A DNA stretch of 37,974 bases from Anaerovibrio lipolyticus DSM 3074 (GTDB lineage Bacteria; Bacillota; Negativicutes; Selenomonadales; Selenomonadaceae). A model generated the notes under the pieces. That model made no database searches. It saw nothing but the letters and a program-made list of their open reading frames with translations, and had not been told where the DNA came from. Location: assembly GCF_900141865.1 (NCBI RefSeq), contig NZ_FQYW01000025.1:1-37974 (forward strand), written 5' to 3'. The translations under genes were made by a program, and so were the position numbers. Positions 31,231 to 37,974 of this stretch are shown here, one piece after another; positions within the stretch are counted from its first letter, which is position 1, and the number at the start of each line of letters is the position of its first letter.

Positions 31231-31295
31231 TTATGCAAAAACTGACAGAATTTTTTGCAAAATCTCTTGCAATTTGCATAATAAGGTGTTATTCT
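31231..31295 (+). promoter_or_regulatory. aspA promoter with nested inverted repeats
   Basis: TTGCAA (31267-31272), 17-nt spacer and TATTCT (31290-31295). Flanking it, TTATGCAAA (31231-31239) and TTTGCATAA (31273-31281) form a perfect 9-bp inverted repeat 33 bases apart. Between them lies the palindrome TTTTGCAAAA (31253-31262). Two TTGCAA half-sites start 11 bases apart. Suggests binding of one or more regulators over the -35. Confidence 0.55.
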
Positions 31296-31370
31296 CAGAG
31301 TAAGGAGATTTGTATACAAAATACAAGAACGTACAAAAAGAAAAAACAAGGTAAAAAAGGAGAGAATAAG

Positions 31371-32765
31371 ATGAGAAAAGAACATGACTTCTTAGGCGAA
31401 TTGGAAGTTCCAGATGATGTTTACTATGGTGTACAGACTTTGCGTGCCATTGAGAACTTTAAAATTACTGGGCAGCGGGTAGACAGTGATTTTGTTCAGG
31501 CTATGGCAAAGGTAAAGAAGGCCACTGTATTGGCCAATTTGTCCACAGGTCGTATGCCTGAAAAAATTGGTAAAGCTCTGATTCAGGCTGCTGATGAGAT
31601 TATAGAGGGCAAGCTGTTGGATCAGTTCCCTGTGGATCCTATTCAGGGTGGTGCCGGTACATCATTTAACATGAACATGAATGAGGTGCTTTGTAATCGC
31701 GCTTTGGAGTTGACTGGTGAGGCCAAGGGTCGTTATGACATTATTTCTCCAAACAACCATGGCAATATGGCTCAGTCCACCAATGATACATTCCCGACTG
31801 CTATTAAGGTTTGTCTGAACCACAAGGGCAAGAATTTGATTAAGTCCCTGAATCGCCTGGTTGATGAGCTTGAAAAGAAGGGTGAGGAGTATAAGGATAT
31901 CGTTAAGATGGGCCGTACTCACCTGCAGGATGCTGTTCCTATTACCCTTGGGCAGGAAATGAATTCTTATGCGTCTTCCATCCGCCGTGGTATAGAGCGT
32001 ATTCAGCACGCCCTTGATACTATTCATTATGTAAACATGGGTGGTACTGCTGTAGGTACTGGCTTAAATGCAGAGCCACAGTACATTATTAATGTTGCCA
32101 AATCCCTTAGCGAGGTTACTGGTGAAACCTATAAGACTGCCGACAACATGATTGATGCTACCAACAATACTGACGGCTTTGCCGATGTTTCTTCCGCTTT
32201 GAAGAACACAGCATTAGTAATTATTAAGATGTGTAATGACTTCCGTATGATGGCCTCTGGTCCTCGCTGCGGTTATTACGAGTTGAAGCTGCCTATGCGT
32301 CAGCCAGGTTCCTCCATCATGCCAGGTAAGGTAAATCCGGTTATCGCAGAGGTATTGAATCAGACCTGCTATCAGGTTATCGGCAATGATCTTGCTGTTA
32401 CCTTAGGCGTAGAAAATGGTCAATTTGAGCTGAATGTTATGGAGCCTGTTATGGCCTTTAATATGTTTAACTCCATAAAATATCTCACCAACGCAATTGA
32501 TGGCTTCGTTGACAAGCTTCTGTTGAAGCTGGAACCTAATAAGGAGCAGTGCCAGATGTGGATTGACAGAAGTGTTGGTATCGTAACTGCTCTGTTGCCT
32601 CATGTAGGTTATGAGAATTCTGCTATGATGGCTAAAGAAGCATATAATACTGGTCGTCCTATCAGAGAGGTTGTTCTGGAAAAGGGCCTTCTCACCAAGG
32701 AAGAAATCGATAAGATTTTGGCCCCAGCAGCTATGACCACTCCTGGTATTGCCGGCAAGGATTAA
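31371..32765 (+). CDS. aspA: Aspartate ammonia-lyase
   Basis: Reversibly converts aspartate to fumarate and ammonia; in anaerobes it feeds fumarate respiration or succinate formation. 464 aa. HDFLGELEVPDDVYYGVQT (near 5-23) is the typical start. GGAGTSFNMNMNEV near 97 and SPNNHGNMAQSTNDTFPTA near 134 give substrate contacts. GRTHLQDAVP near 183 follows, and PGSSIMPGKVNP near 315 is the lyase signature loop. These motifs fit AspA better than fumarase C. The frame runs upstream to 31233, but AAAGGAGA before ATG at 31371 gives the usual N-terminus. Monocistronic. Confidence 0.94.
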   Translation: MRKEHDFLGELEVPDDVYYGVQTLRAIENFKITGQRVDSDFVQAMAKVKKATVLANLSTGRMPEKIGKALIQAADEIIEGKLLDQFPVDPIQGGAGTSFNMNMNEVLCNRALELTGEAKGRYDIISPNNHGNMAQSTNDTFPTAIKVCLNHKGKNLIKSLNRLVDELEKKGEEYKDIVKMGRTHLQDAVPITLGQEMNSYASSIRRGIERIQHALDTIHYVNMGGTAVGTGLNAEPQYIINVAKSLSEVTGETYKTADNMIDATNNTDGFADVSSALKNTALVIIKMCNDFRMMASGPRCGYYELKLPMRQPGSSIMPGKVNPVIAEVLNQTCYQVIGNDLAVTLGVENGQFELNVMEPVMAFNMFNSIKYLTNAIDGFVDKLLLKLEPNKEQCQMWIDRSVGIVTALLPHVGYENSAMMAKEAYNTGRPIREVVLEKGLLTKEEIDKILAPAAMTTPGIAGKD

Positions 32766-32808
32766 TTGAGAGCCTAACTTTCAACCAATACAATTCCTTT
32801 TACAAAGG

Positions 32809-32835
32809 CAGCTCCCTTTTTGGGGGCTGTTTTTG
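32809..32835 (+). terminator. aspA terminator
   Basis: CAGCTCCC (32809-32816) pairs with GGGGGCTG (32822-32829), one T-G pair, followed by Ts. Confidence 0.85.
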
Positions 32836-32980
32836 TGTTAAAGGAAACTTAAACAACAAAAAAGTCCTATTTTAAAGAAAAATCAGCAGGAATATTTCTT
32901 TAAGTAGAGAATTTTATACAATGACTTAAATTGTAAAGTTGTGATATAATTACAATATATGGGAAAGGGAGGTGGCATAA

Positions 32981-33367
32981 ATGGCTGATAAGTTAAAAAT
33001 CCTTATTACTGATGATTCAAAACTGCTTAGAAAGAAGCTTCGCGCAGAATTGGAGCAACTCGGCTGTGAAGTTATTGAGGCAGAAAATGGCAAGGAAGCC
33101 ATTATGAAGGATCTTCAGGAGCAGCCAGATGGTGTTATCCTTGACATCGTTATGCCTGAGGTTGGAGGTATTGAAGCACTCCAAGTAATAAAAGAGGTTA
33201 ATCCTGATATACCTATTATCATGCTTTCTTCTGCTGGAACATCCCAGAAGTTGAAGGAGACTTTGGAACTGGGAGCCTTGGATTTCATTCAGAAGCCATA
33301 TACTTCTGATCAGATCAGACAGGCTGTTGAGAGAATCCGCAGAAAGGTTGAGGAGAATGGGAAATAG
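32981..33367 (+). CDS. cheY: CheY-like single-domain response regulator
   Basis: A 128-aa receiver domain with no output domain. ILITDDSKLLRKKLR gives the acidic pair near residues 10-11. The phospho-acceptor Asp is in GVILDIVMPEVGG near 55, the switch Ser in IMLSSAG near 84, and the conserved Lys in FIQKPYTSDQI near 107. It probably transmits a signal to the flagellar motor or another partner. AAAGGGAGGTGG precedes the ATG; a TATAAT at 32945-32950 is the likely -10. It overlaps the next gene by 11 bases. A role in chemotaxis is inferred from its coupled CheX-like partner. Confidence 0.88.
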   Translation: MADKLKILITDDSKLLRKKLRAELEQLGCEVIEAENGKEAIMKDLQEQPDGVILDIVMPEVGGIEALQVIKEVNPDIPIIMLSSAGTSQKLKETLELGALDFIQKPYTSDQIRQAVERIRRKVEENGK

Positions 33368-34205
33368 ATACTTTTCGCAGTATTTGTTAAATACCGGTGT
33401 TTTGGAATCCAGCAATATCGGTTATGTAATGCCCAAATCAGCCCACGCTGTTCCTCAGTTACATGTTTTGGCTGTTCAAAAAGGTTTATTGTCAGATGCA
33501 CAAATCGATGAACTGGCAGGTTCGGATGATGCAGCCAAGACAATAGTGGAAAAGGCTTTTTTGTCCGCCGACCAAGTGGCATCCTTACAGGATGAGAGTC
33601 CGGACAGGGCAGCCCGCATGGCCCAGGTTTTGCTGGATGAAAAGCTGGCAGATATAAAAACTTTAAACCATTGCTTCCGTGAGAGTGACCCAGAAGATGT
33701 TCATCCTGTTGCTGATGCAGTAAAAAGGATTGTCCGCTCATACGATGGCCTGAATCCTGTAGATGAGGCCTATGGAAAATATGCAGAGATGTTTGTAGGT
33801 GCATTGCAGCGATTTATGGACACGGATGCGGTTGTTCTTACTGAGCCGGCTGAGCCAGTTTTTGAAGATTCTCTTATTGTTTCCCAGAGTATGGGAGGTG
33901 CCCTTTCGATATCTGCTGCCATTCTTACAAACGAGGATTCTTTTTTGGAGATGGCTAATCGATACAGTGGCGAAAGGTTTGAAAACATTGACGAACTGGC
34001 TGAGGATAGTCTGACGGAGTTTGTAAATGTAATTAATGGTTTGTACATTGTCGAACAGTCAGGCCAGGATGTGGATATGGATTTGGATATGCCAAGGATT
34101 GGACGTAATTCCTGCCCTATGGCCAGCAGCTTGGTGGCCATGCGGATAGCTACAGATTTTGGCTCCTTTGTGCTTTATCTGGCAGAGGATGAATTCATGT
34201 ACTAA
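33357..34205 (+). CDS. CheX/CheC-type chemotaxis phosphatase with an N-terminal extension
   Basis: A 282-aa protein. The C-terminal half (about 165-282) resembles CheC/CheX/FliY phosphatases: within EDSLTEFVNVINGLY (near 216-230) DSLTEFVN fits the phosphatase motif (D/S)xxxExxN, with Glu and Asn acting on phospho-CheY. The N-terminal 160 residues (YFSQYLLNTGVLESSNIGY and LAVQKGLLSDAQIDEL repeats) look like helical two-fold units of the kind seen before signalling and secretion ATPase domains; no firm family. The ATG at 33357 overlaps the end of cheY by 11 bases. An upstream in-frame TTG at 33327 is less likely. Coupling with cheY suggests this enzyme dephosphorylates that regulator. Confidence 0.78.
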   Translation: MGNRYFSQYLLNTGVLESSNIGYVMPKSAHAVPQLHVLAVQKGLLSDAQIDELAGSDDAAKTIVEKAFLSADQVASLQDESPDRAARMAQVLLDEKLADIKTLNHCFRESDPEDVHPVADAVKRIVRSYDGLNPVDEAYGKYAEMFVGALQRFMDTDAVVLTEPAEPVFEDSLIVSQSMGGALSISAAILTNEDSFLEMANRYSGERFENIDELAEDSLTEFVNVINGLYIVEQSGQDVDMDLDMPRIGRNSCPMASSLVAMRIATDFGSFVLYLAEDEFMY

Positions 34206-34228
34206 TACGATTTTGATACAGTATAGAG

Positions 34229-34273
34229 AAAGTAAGGGCTTTTTCGGTATATAAAAGTCCTTTACTTTTTTTG
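34229..34273 (+). terminator. Terminator of the cheY-cheX unit
   Basis: A long A/T-rich stem: AAAGTAAGGG-CTTTTT pairs with AAAAG-TCCTTTACTTT, followed by Ts. Confidence 0.8.
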
Positions 34274-34284
34274 CAAAAAAGTTG

Positions 34285-34313
34285 TTGACAAGTAACTTTT
34301 TGTTTGTTAAACT
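34285..34313 (+). promoter_or_regulatory. tRNA-Ser / SRP RNA promoter
   Basis: TTGACA (34285-34290), 17-nt spacer and TAAACT (34308-34313), 60 bases before tRNA-Ser. Confidence 0.7.
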
Positions 34314-34373
34314 ATGTCTTGTCGTGATGAGCCGACAACAACTGAATAGTTTTTTATACTTATTCAAACAAGT

Positions 34374-34463
34374 GGAGAGTTGTCCGAGTGGTTGAAGGAG
34401 CACGCCTGGAAAGCGTGTGTACGGGTTACTGTACCGAGAGTTCGAATCTCTCACTCTCCGCCA
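34374..34463 (+). tRNA. tRNA-Ser (anticodon GGA)
   Basis: A 90-nt class II tRNA with a long variable arm and encoded CCA. The acceptor GGAGAGT pairs with ACTCTCC. The anticodon loop CTGGAAA gives GGA (serine). Located just before the SRP RNA gene as in other Firmicutes. Confidence 0.95.
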
Positions 34464-34511
34464 TTTTTATATCTCAAAATAAGTTGTATTTTTACAAGCG
34501 GTCTTTCTAAG

Positions 34512-34634
34512 ATTGGACCGCAGTGTCTTGGTCTCGCGCAAGGCAGCCTCATGAACCTCGTCAGGTCCGGAAGGAAGCAGCGATAAGTGAATCGTTGTCT
34601 GTGCCGTGAGGTAGCCTGGGTACTGTGGCCCAAT
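34512..34634 (+). ncRNA. ffs: Signal recognition particle RNA (small bacterial type)
   Basis: Contains the universal SRP domain IV loop with GTCAGGTCCGGAAGGAAGCA followed by GC (34560-34581). The outer helix is formed by 34512-34525 (ATTGG-A-CCGCAGT) with 34621-34634 (ACTGTGG-C-CCAAT), giving about 123 nt with no Alu domain evident. It binds Ffh for co-translational targeting of membrane proteins. Terminator directly downstream. Confidence 0.93.
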
Positions 34635-34648
34635 GTTGGAAAGACTTT

Positions 34649-34675
34649 CCTTACCTTTTAGGTAGGGCTTTTTTT
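34649..34675 (+). terminator. SRP RNA terminator
   Basis: CCTTACCT (34649-34656) pairs with AGGTAGGG (34660-34667), followed by a T run. Confidence 0.85.
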
Positions 34676-34696
34676 ATGCCGAAAAATAGACTGGTG

Positions 34697-34705
34697 TGGT
34701 ATAAT
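34697..34705 (+). promoter_or_regulatory. dnaX extended -10 promoter
   Basis: TGGTATAAT (34697-34705) is an extended -10 (TGnTATAAT) 30 bases before the dnaX start. No clear -35 was found, as is common for extended -10 promoters. Confidence 0.55.
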
Positions 34706-34734
34706 AACCGTGTATGTTTAGGAGGTGCAGGAAT

Positions 34735-36456
34735 ATGGCTTATATGGCCCTATATAGAAAATGGCGTCCTGATAATTTTGCTAATCTGGTGGGACAGGAC
34801 CATGTTAGTCGGACCTTGGCAAATGCCATCAAAAGCGGCAGGATAGGCCATGCCTATTTATTTACTGGTCCTCGGGGCACTGGTAAAACCAGTACAGCAA
34901 AGATTTTGGCAAAGGCCCTTAACTGCGAGCAGGGGCCGACGGTGGAGCCATGCAATCAGTGTGAAGCTTGCCAGCGAATCAATTCCGGCAATTCCATGGA
35001 TGTGTTTGAAATAGATGCTGCGTCCAATCGTGGTATTGAAGCTATTCGCGATTTGAGGGAAAATGTAAAATTTGCACCTGTTAATGGCCGGTATAAGGTA
35101 TATATAATCGATGAGGTTCATATGTTGACCTCCGAGGCGTTTAATGCTCTATTGAAGACTTTGGAGGAGCCTCCGGCTCATGTTGTGTTTATTATGGCTA
35201 CCACTGAGGTTTACAAAGTACCTGCCACCATTCAGTCACGCTGTCAGCGCTATGATTTTAAGCGTATTACTGTGGATGATATTTTTAACCGATTAAAAAC
35301 AGTAGTGGAGGGCATGGACATAAAGGCAGATGATGATGCCCTGCGTATGATTGCTGTTAAGGCTGATGGTGGTATGCGTGATGCCCTTAGTATTCTTGAT
35401 CAGTGCATTGCTCTTTCAGAGCAGAGTCTGACTATAGACAGGGTTCAGCAGCTTTTGGGTCTTGTAGGCAAGGAATGGTTGGATAAGCTGGTAGGTGCGT
35501 TGCAGTCCAAGGATGCCGCAGCTGTACTTACTATGGTGGATGAAATAATTCGGGCTGGAAAGGATTTGCAGCAGGTTCTCGGAGAGTTGGGAATCCATTT
35601 TAGAGGACTTATGATATTTAAAGCGGCAGGTCTTGTGGATGGTGTTGATTACTACAGCCAGACAGATGAGTCTATCAAGAAACAGGCTGCGGGCTTTACC
35701 CAGGAACAGATTGTTTGGATAATCCGTCGCGTTCATGAGGCAGCTAATGAGGTGAAATGGTCTCCACAGCCACGGATTGCAGTGGAAGCAGCATTACTGG
35801 AAATTTGTCAGCGGGATAACCTTATGAATGCCTCTAGTACAACGGATAAGGTTTCTTCTGTCCAGTCAGTGGACGATGGTCGTATTGCTCAGCTGGAGGC
35901 AAAGCTGGCCCGTATGATGGGGATGTTAAAGAGTGGTGGAGCTGTCGGTAATGGTGTATCTGGGAAGGATTCAGTTGCCACGATACATTCAGCAGCAAAG
36001 GTGACTACCGCCACAGCCAAACCAATTCAGGTGGCAGCCAATATTACTGAAGACGGTGTTGAGCTTTGGCAAAGAACCTTGGATAATCTTAGATCTACAG
36101 GCAAAGAGCAGGTTATGGCCTGCCTTCAGAATTGTACATTTATGGGGTTAAACGATGTGCAGTTTGTTCTTGGTACCCCAAAGGGGGTTATAAAGGGCCT
36201 TTTGGAGCGCATATATAGAAAGAATATCGAGGAAGCTTTTAATGGCGTCAGCGGACTAAGTCTCAGTATGGTTTGTCAGGAGGTGGAAACTGTTCCGGAA
36301 CCAACCCCAAGAAAGGGTGATATTCAGGAGGATGTGCCACCACCAACGGATGATGATTTTGGAATTAGTGAGCTGCAGGATGATGAAAGGGAGCGCCTTG
36401 ATAAAGCAGTGGATGTATTTGGGGATGGCTTTGTGCACCCTGAGGATTTACAATAG
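34735..36456 (+). CDS. dnaX: DNA polymerase III subunit gamma/tau
   Basis: Clamp-loader ATPase subunit, 573 aa. Walker A GPRGTGKT (45-52), zinc cysteines 64/73/76/79, Walker B IIDEVHML near 124, and the sensor/arginine-finger region IQSRCQRYDFKRI near 168. The linker (about 370-440) is Ser/Thr/Ala-rich, followed by a tau-like C-terminal region (about 440-573) ending in an acidic tail. I saw no A-AAA-AAG slippery site for a short gamma form. The frame is open to 34714, but AGGAGGTG before ATG at 34735 gives the standard start. First gene of dnaX-ybaB-recR-bofA. Confidence 0.95.
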   Translation: MAYMALYRKWRPDNFANLVGQDHVSRTLANAIKSGRIGHAYLFTGPRGTGKTSTAKILAKALNCEQGPTVEPCNQCEACQRINSGNSMDVFEIDAASNRGIEAIRDLRENVKFAPVNGRYKVYIIDEVHMLTSEAFNALLKTLEEPPAHVVFIMATTEVYKVPATIQSRCQRYDFKRITVDDIFNRLKTVVEGMDIKADDDALRMIAVKADGGMRDALSILDQCIALSEQSLTIDRVQQLLGLVGKEWLDKLVGALQSKDAAAVLTMVDEIIRAGKDLQQVLGELGIHFRGLMIFKAAGLVDGVDYYSQTDESIKKQAAGFTQEQIVWIIRRVHEAANEVKWSPQPRIAVEAALLEICQRDNLMNASSTTDKVSSVQSVDDGRIAQLEAKLARMMGMLKSGGAVGNGVSGKDSVATIHSAAKVTTATAKPIQVAANITEDGVELWQRTLDNLRSTGKEQVMACLQNCTFMGLNDVQFVLGTPKGVIKGLLERIYRKNIEEAFNGVSGLSLSMVCQEVETVPEPTPRKGDIQEDVPPPTDDDFGISELQDDERERLDKAVDVFGDGFVHPEDLQ

Positions 36457-36548
36457 TTTTTTGAATTTGACGCACAATCTATATTTTGATAGCATTAGCG
36501 TATGATGTTTACAAATAATTTTTCGTATATTTAAGGAGGAATAAATTA

Positions 36549-36884
36549 ATGTTTGGTGGTATGGGTGGCATGAACAACATGAACGGCATGATGAAGAAAA
36601 TGCAGAAGCTCCAGAAACAGATGACAGCAATGCAGGAGGAGCTGAAGCAGAAGACTGTAGATGTAACTGCAGGTGGCGGTGCCGTTAAGATCACCATGAA
36701 TGGTGAAAAGGAAGTAAAGGGAATCGTAATTGATCCGGCCGCTGTGGATCCTGAGGATGTCGAAATGCTCCAGGATTTGTTGGCAGCTGCTTTCAATGAG
36801 GCTTCCAAGAAGGTGGACGAAATGATGGCCAGCGAGATGGGCAAGCTCACTGGTGGTCTTGGTCTTCCTCCAGGGATGTTTTAA
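36549..36884 (+). CDS. YbaB/EbfC family nucleoid-associated protein
   Basis: A small DNA-binding protein (111 aa) usually encoded between dnaX and recR, as here. The methionine- and glycine-rich N-terminus (FGGMGGMNNMNGMM) leads into a coiled helix (KKMQKLQKQMTAMQEELKQK). The beta strands VDVTAGGGAVKITMNGEKEV (near 37-56) form the family core, and a C-terminal helix ends in a glycine-rich tail. AAGGAGGA precedes the ATG. Its stop is three bases before recR. Confidence 0.95.
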   Translation: MFGGMGGMNNMNGMMKKMQKLQKQMTAMQEELKQKTVDVTAGGGAVKITMNGEKEVKGIVIDPAAVDPEDVEMLQDLLAAAFNEASKKVDEMMASEMGKLTGGLGLPPGMF

Positions 36885-36887
36885 TCA

Positions 36888-37484
36888 ATGCAGTATATAG
36901 CACCCTTGGCAGAACTAATTGAGCATTTTCGTGCCCTGCCTGGCATTGGCAACAAGACCGCAGTGCGGTTGGCCTATCATGTTTTAGATATGGATATGGA
37001 AAAAGCCAGAGGTCTGGCTGGTGCTATTATGCGTGCCAAGGAAAAAATAGGTTATTGCAAGGTTTGCTTTAATTTAAGTGATGAGGACCCTTGTCATATA
37101 TGCAAATCTGAAGCTCGGGATCATTCTGTTATTTGCGTGGTGGAGCAGCCTCAGGACGTGGCTGCCATGGAAAGAATGCGAGATTTCAAGGGGGTATATC
37201 ATGTACTTCATGGTGCATTGTCACCTCTTGAGGGGGTAGGCCCGGAAAATCTCAAAATTAAGGAGCTGCTAAACAGGCTTCATGATGACAGGGTGAAAGA
37301 AATTATCATGGCTACTAACCCAAATGTGGAGGGTGAGGCAACTGCAATGTATATAGCTAAGTTGCTAAAACCAATCGGAGTGAAGGTTACTCGTATTGCC
37401 CATGGCTTGCCGGTGGGCGGCGATTTGGAATATGCGGACGAGGTTACCCTTTCCAGGGCCATGGAAAATAGAATTGAATTGTAA
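36888..37484 (+). CDS. recR: Recombination protein RecR
   Basis: A DNA-repair mediator that works with RecF and RecO. At 198 aa it has normal length. Helix-hairpin-helix [17 protein letters not shown] (near 17-33), zinc finger Cys57/60/69/72, and a Toprim domain from [15 protein letters not shown] (near 83) to the [14 protein letters not shown] loop. The start is three bases after the ybaB stop, so translation is coupled. Confidence 0.97.
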   Translation: MQYIAPLAELIEHFRALPGIGNKTAVRLAYHVLDMDMEKARGLAGAIMRAKEKIGYCKVCFNLSDEDPCHICKSEARDHSVICVVEQPQDVAAMERMRDFKGVYHVLHGALSPLEGVGPENLKIKELLNRLHDDRVKEIIMATNPNVEGEATAMYIAKLLKPIGVKVTRIAHGLPVGGDLEYADEVTLSRAMENRIEL

Positions 37485-37491
37485 TTTTTCA

Positions 37492-37521
37492 TTTGCAGGC
37501 TGGCGCACGTCAGCCTGCAAA
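37492..37521 (+). other. Strong hairpin between recR and bofA without a T run
   Basis: An 11-bp perfect stem (37492-37502 with 37511-37521) and 8-nt loop, followed by TGTTTTGG. It overlaps the 5' side of the bofA ribosome site region. It may be a partial terminator or 3' stabiliser of the dnaX operon. Confidence 0.55.
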
Positions 37522-37539
37522 TGTTTTGGAGGAAATAAT

Positions 37540-37761
37540 ATGCTTACTTTTTTGGGATTTGTGGCGTTGGCTATTTGTATTTATATTATTGGCAAGCTCA
37601 TTGCGCTGCCATTTAAAATTATCAAAAACATTGTGATTGGACTTATTGTTGGTTCTGCAGCCATTTGGGCTGTAGATCTCTTTGGTATGGGGATAGAGAT
37701 GAACGTGGTAAATGCCCTGCTTGCCAGTGTGGTAGTTTACATTATTTCATCATTTTTGTAA
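37540..37761 (+). CDS. BofA family membrane protein
   Basis: A 73-aa, mostly hydrophobic protein of the pro-sigma-K processing inhibitor BofA family. Two to three membrane segments are evident: about 4-25, 29-46 and 54-73. The conserved C-terminal pattern IEMNVVNALLASVVVYI is the BofA signature (an IxxNxxNA-like motif). In B. subtilis BofA holds back sigma-K activation in sporulation and its gene lies after recR and before an rRNA operon, as here. In a diderm non-sporulator its function would be different and is unknown. GGAGGAAA precedes the ATG. Confidence 0.85.
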   Translation: MLTFLGFVALAICIYIIGKLIALPFKIIKNIVIGLIVGSAAIWAVDLFGMGIEMNVVNALLASVVVYIISSFL

Positions 37762-37778
37762 TTTTTTTTAAAAAGTGC

Positions 37779-37807
37779 TTGACACTGGATTATGAAAAAG
37801 CTATACT
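37779..37807 (+). promoter_or_regulatory. rrn: rRNA operon promoter
   Basis: Perfect TTGACA (37779-37784), 17-nt spacer and TATACT (37802-37807), the expected strength for an rRNA operon. Confidence 0.88.
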
Positions 37808-37974
37808 AAACAAGTCGTCTCAAGGAGAGCTACTCCAAAGGGCGCAAGGTGTTCTTTGAAAACTAAACAATGCAACAAGAATCATGCACACATGATTCAA
37901 GCCAGATGATGGTACTGTTTTTATAAACAGTAAACATACATAATAGTTTGTGCAAAACTATGAAATTCCTTTAT
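37808..37974 (+). other. Pre-16S rRNA leader with boxA and three hairpins
   Basis: Contains TGTTCTTTGAAAAC (37850-37863), a boxA-like antitermination element typical of Firmicute rRNA leaders. Three successive hairpins follow: GAATCATG/CATGATTC (37879-37898), TACTGTTT/AAACAGTA (37913-37932) and ATAGTTT/AAACTAT (37943-37961). The mature 16S start is beyond the window. Confidence 0.8.

Noticed and set aside
34269-34285. Palindrome ACTTTTTTTGCAAAAAAGT-like before the tRNA-Ser promoter as another hairpin-promoter element
   Set aside because: It lacks the TGAAYAANNGCGTTATAAT block after the hairpin, and its left part is the terminator T run of the preceding gene.
34735-36456. Programmed frameshift in dnaX
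   Set aside because: No A-AAA-AAG type slippery heptamer with a downstream hairpin was seen in the expected region; the gene seems to make one product.
1-37974. CRISPR array
   Set aside because: No regularly spaced direct repeats with unique spacers were seen; the repeats present are two-copy attachment sites or dispersed promoter elements.

Overview
This window is a chromosomal segment of a Firmicute-type bacterium. It runs from the 5S gene ending one rRNA operon (bases 4-119) to the promoter and pre-16S leader of a second rRNA operon in the same direction (37779-37974). Gene order is strongly Firmicute: rpmE / DUF1385 (YqhQ) / prfA / prmC / tsaC / rpiB / glyA / upp, and tRNA-Ser / SRP RNA / dnaX / ybaB / recR / bofA / rrn. 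The second block matches the origin-proximal order remembered from Bacillus subtilis. An ArnT-like lipid A glycosyltransferase next to murA, a flagellin, ferredoxin-dependent 2-oxoacid metabolism and a B. subtilis-like information core together suggest a motile anaerobic diderm Firmicute (Negativicutes, Selenomonadales-like). That placement is inference; no 16S sequence is present.

Layout. 1-1320: 5S, an isolated chemoreceptor signalling domain, and a tRNA-Val/Asp/Phe cluster under a consensus promoter. 1351-4815: DedA membrane protein, a convergent membrane-anchored protein of unknown function, and a flagellin behind a sigma-28-like promoter. 4891-6853: class III fructose-1,6-bisphosphatase. 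6880-9576 (minus): korDABC, a four-subunit 2-oxoacid:ferredoxin oxidoreductase with overlapping genes. 9893-11860: pheA and aroF (aromatic amino acid synthesis). 11916-13565: a hybrid histidine kinase that has lysine where the phospho-accepting histidine should be. 13641-14927 (minus): a divergent ClpX. 15062-21710: the translation/one-carbon/uracil cluster rpmE to upp. 21728-27350: iron alcohol dehydrogenase, murA, ArnT-like glycosyltransferase, NiaP-like transporter. 27358-31160: tRNA-Arg and a 3.7-kb island inserted in it. 31267-34205: aspA, then a cheY-cheX pair. 34285-37974: tRNA-Ser, SRP RNA, dnaX, ybaB, recR, bofA and the start of the next rRNA operon.

Most of the window is ordinary core genome. 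The accessory part is the tRNA-Arg island. It is bounded by a perfect 52-bp direct repeat and carries a frameshifted small gene, a 74-aa orphan gene and a single-chain MmeI-like restriction-modification enzyme, but no integrase. The restriction-modification gene contains a palindromic repeat translated in frame.

The most unusual regulatory structure is a family of five elements. Each has an arm-compensated hairpin followed at once by a conserved block containing GCGTTATAAT, placed so that it can serve as the -10 region of aroF, upp and the gene at 2041-3138. Other regulatory candidates are an inverted repeat around the pheA -35 box, a spaced inverted repeat over the aspA promoter, a NiaR-like palindrome before the NiaP-like gene, and a tRNA promoter embedded in a coding sequence.
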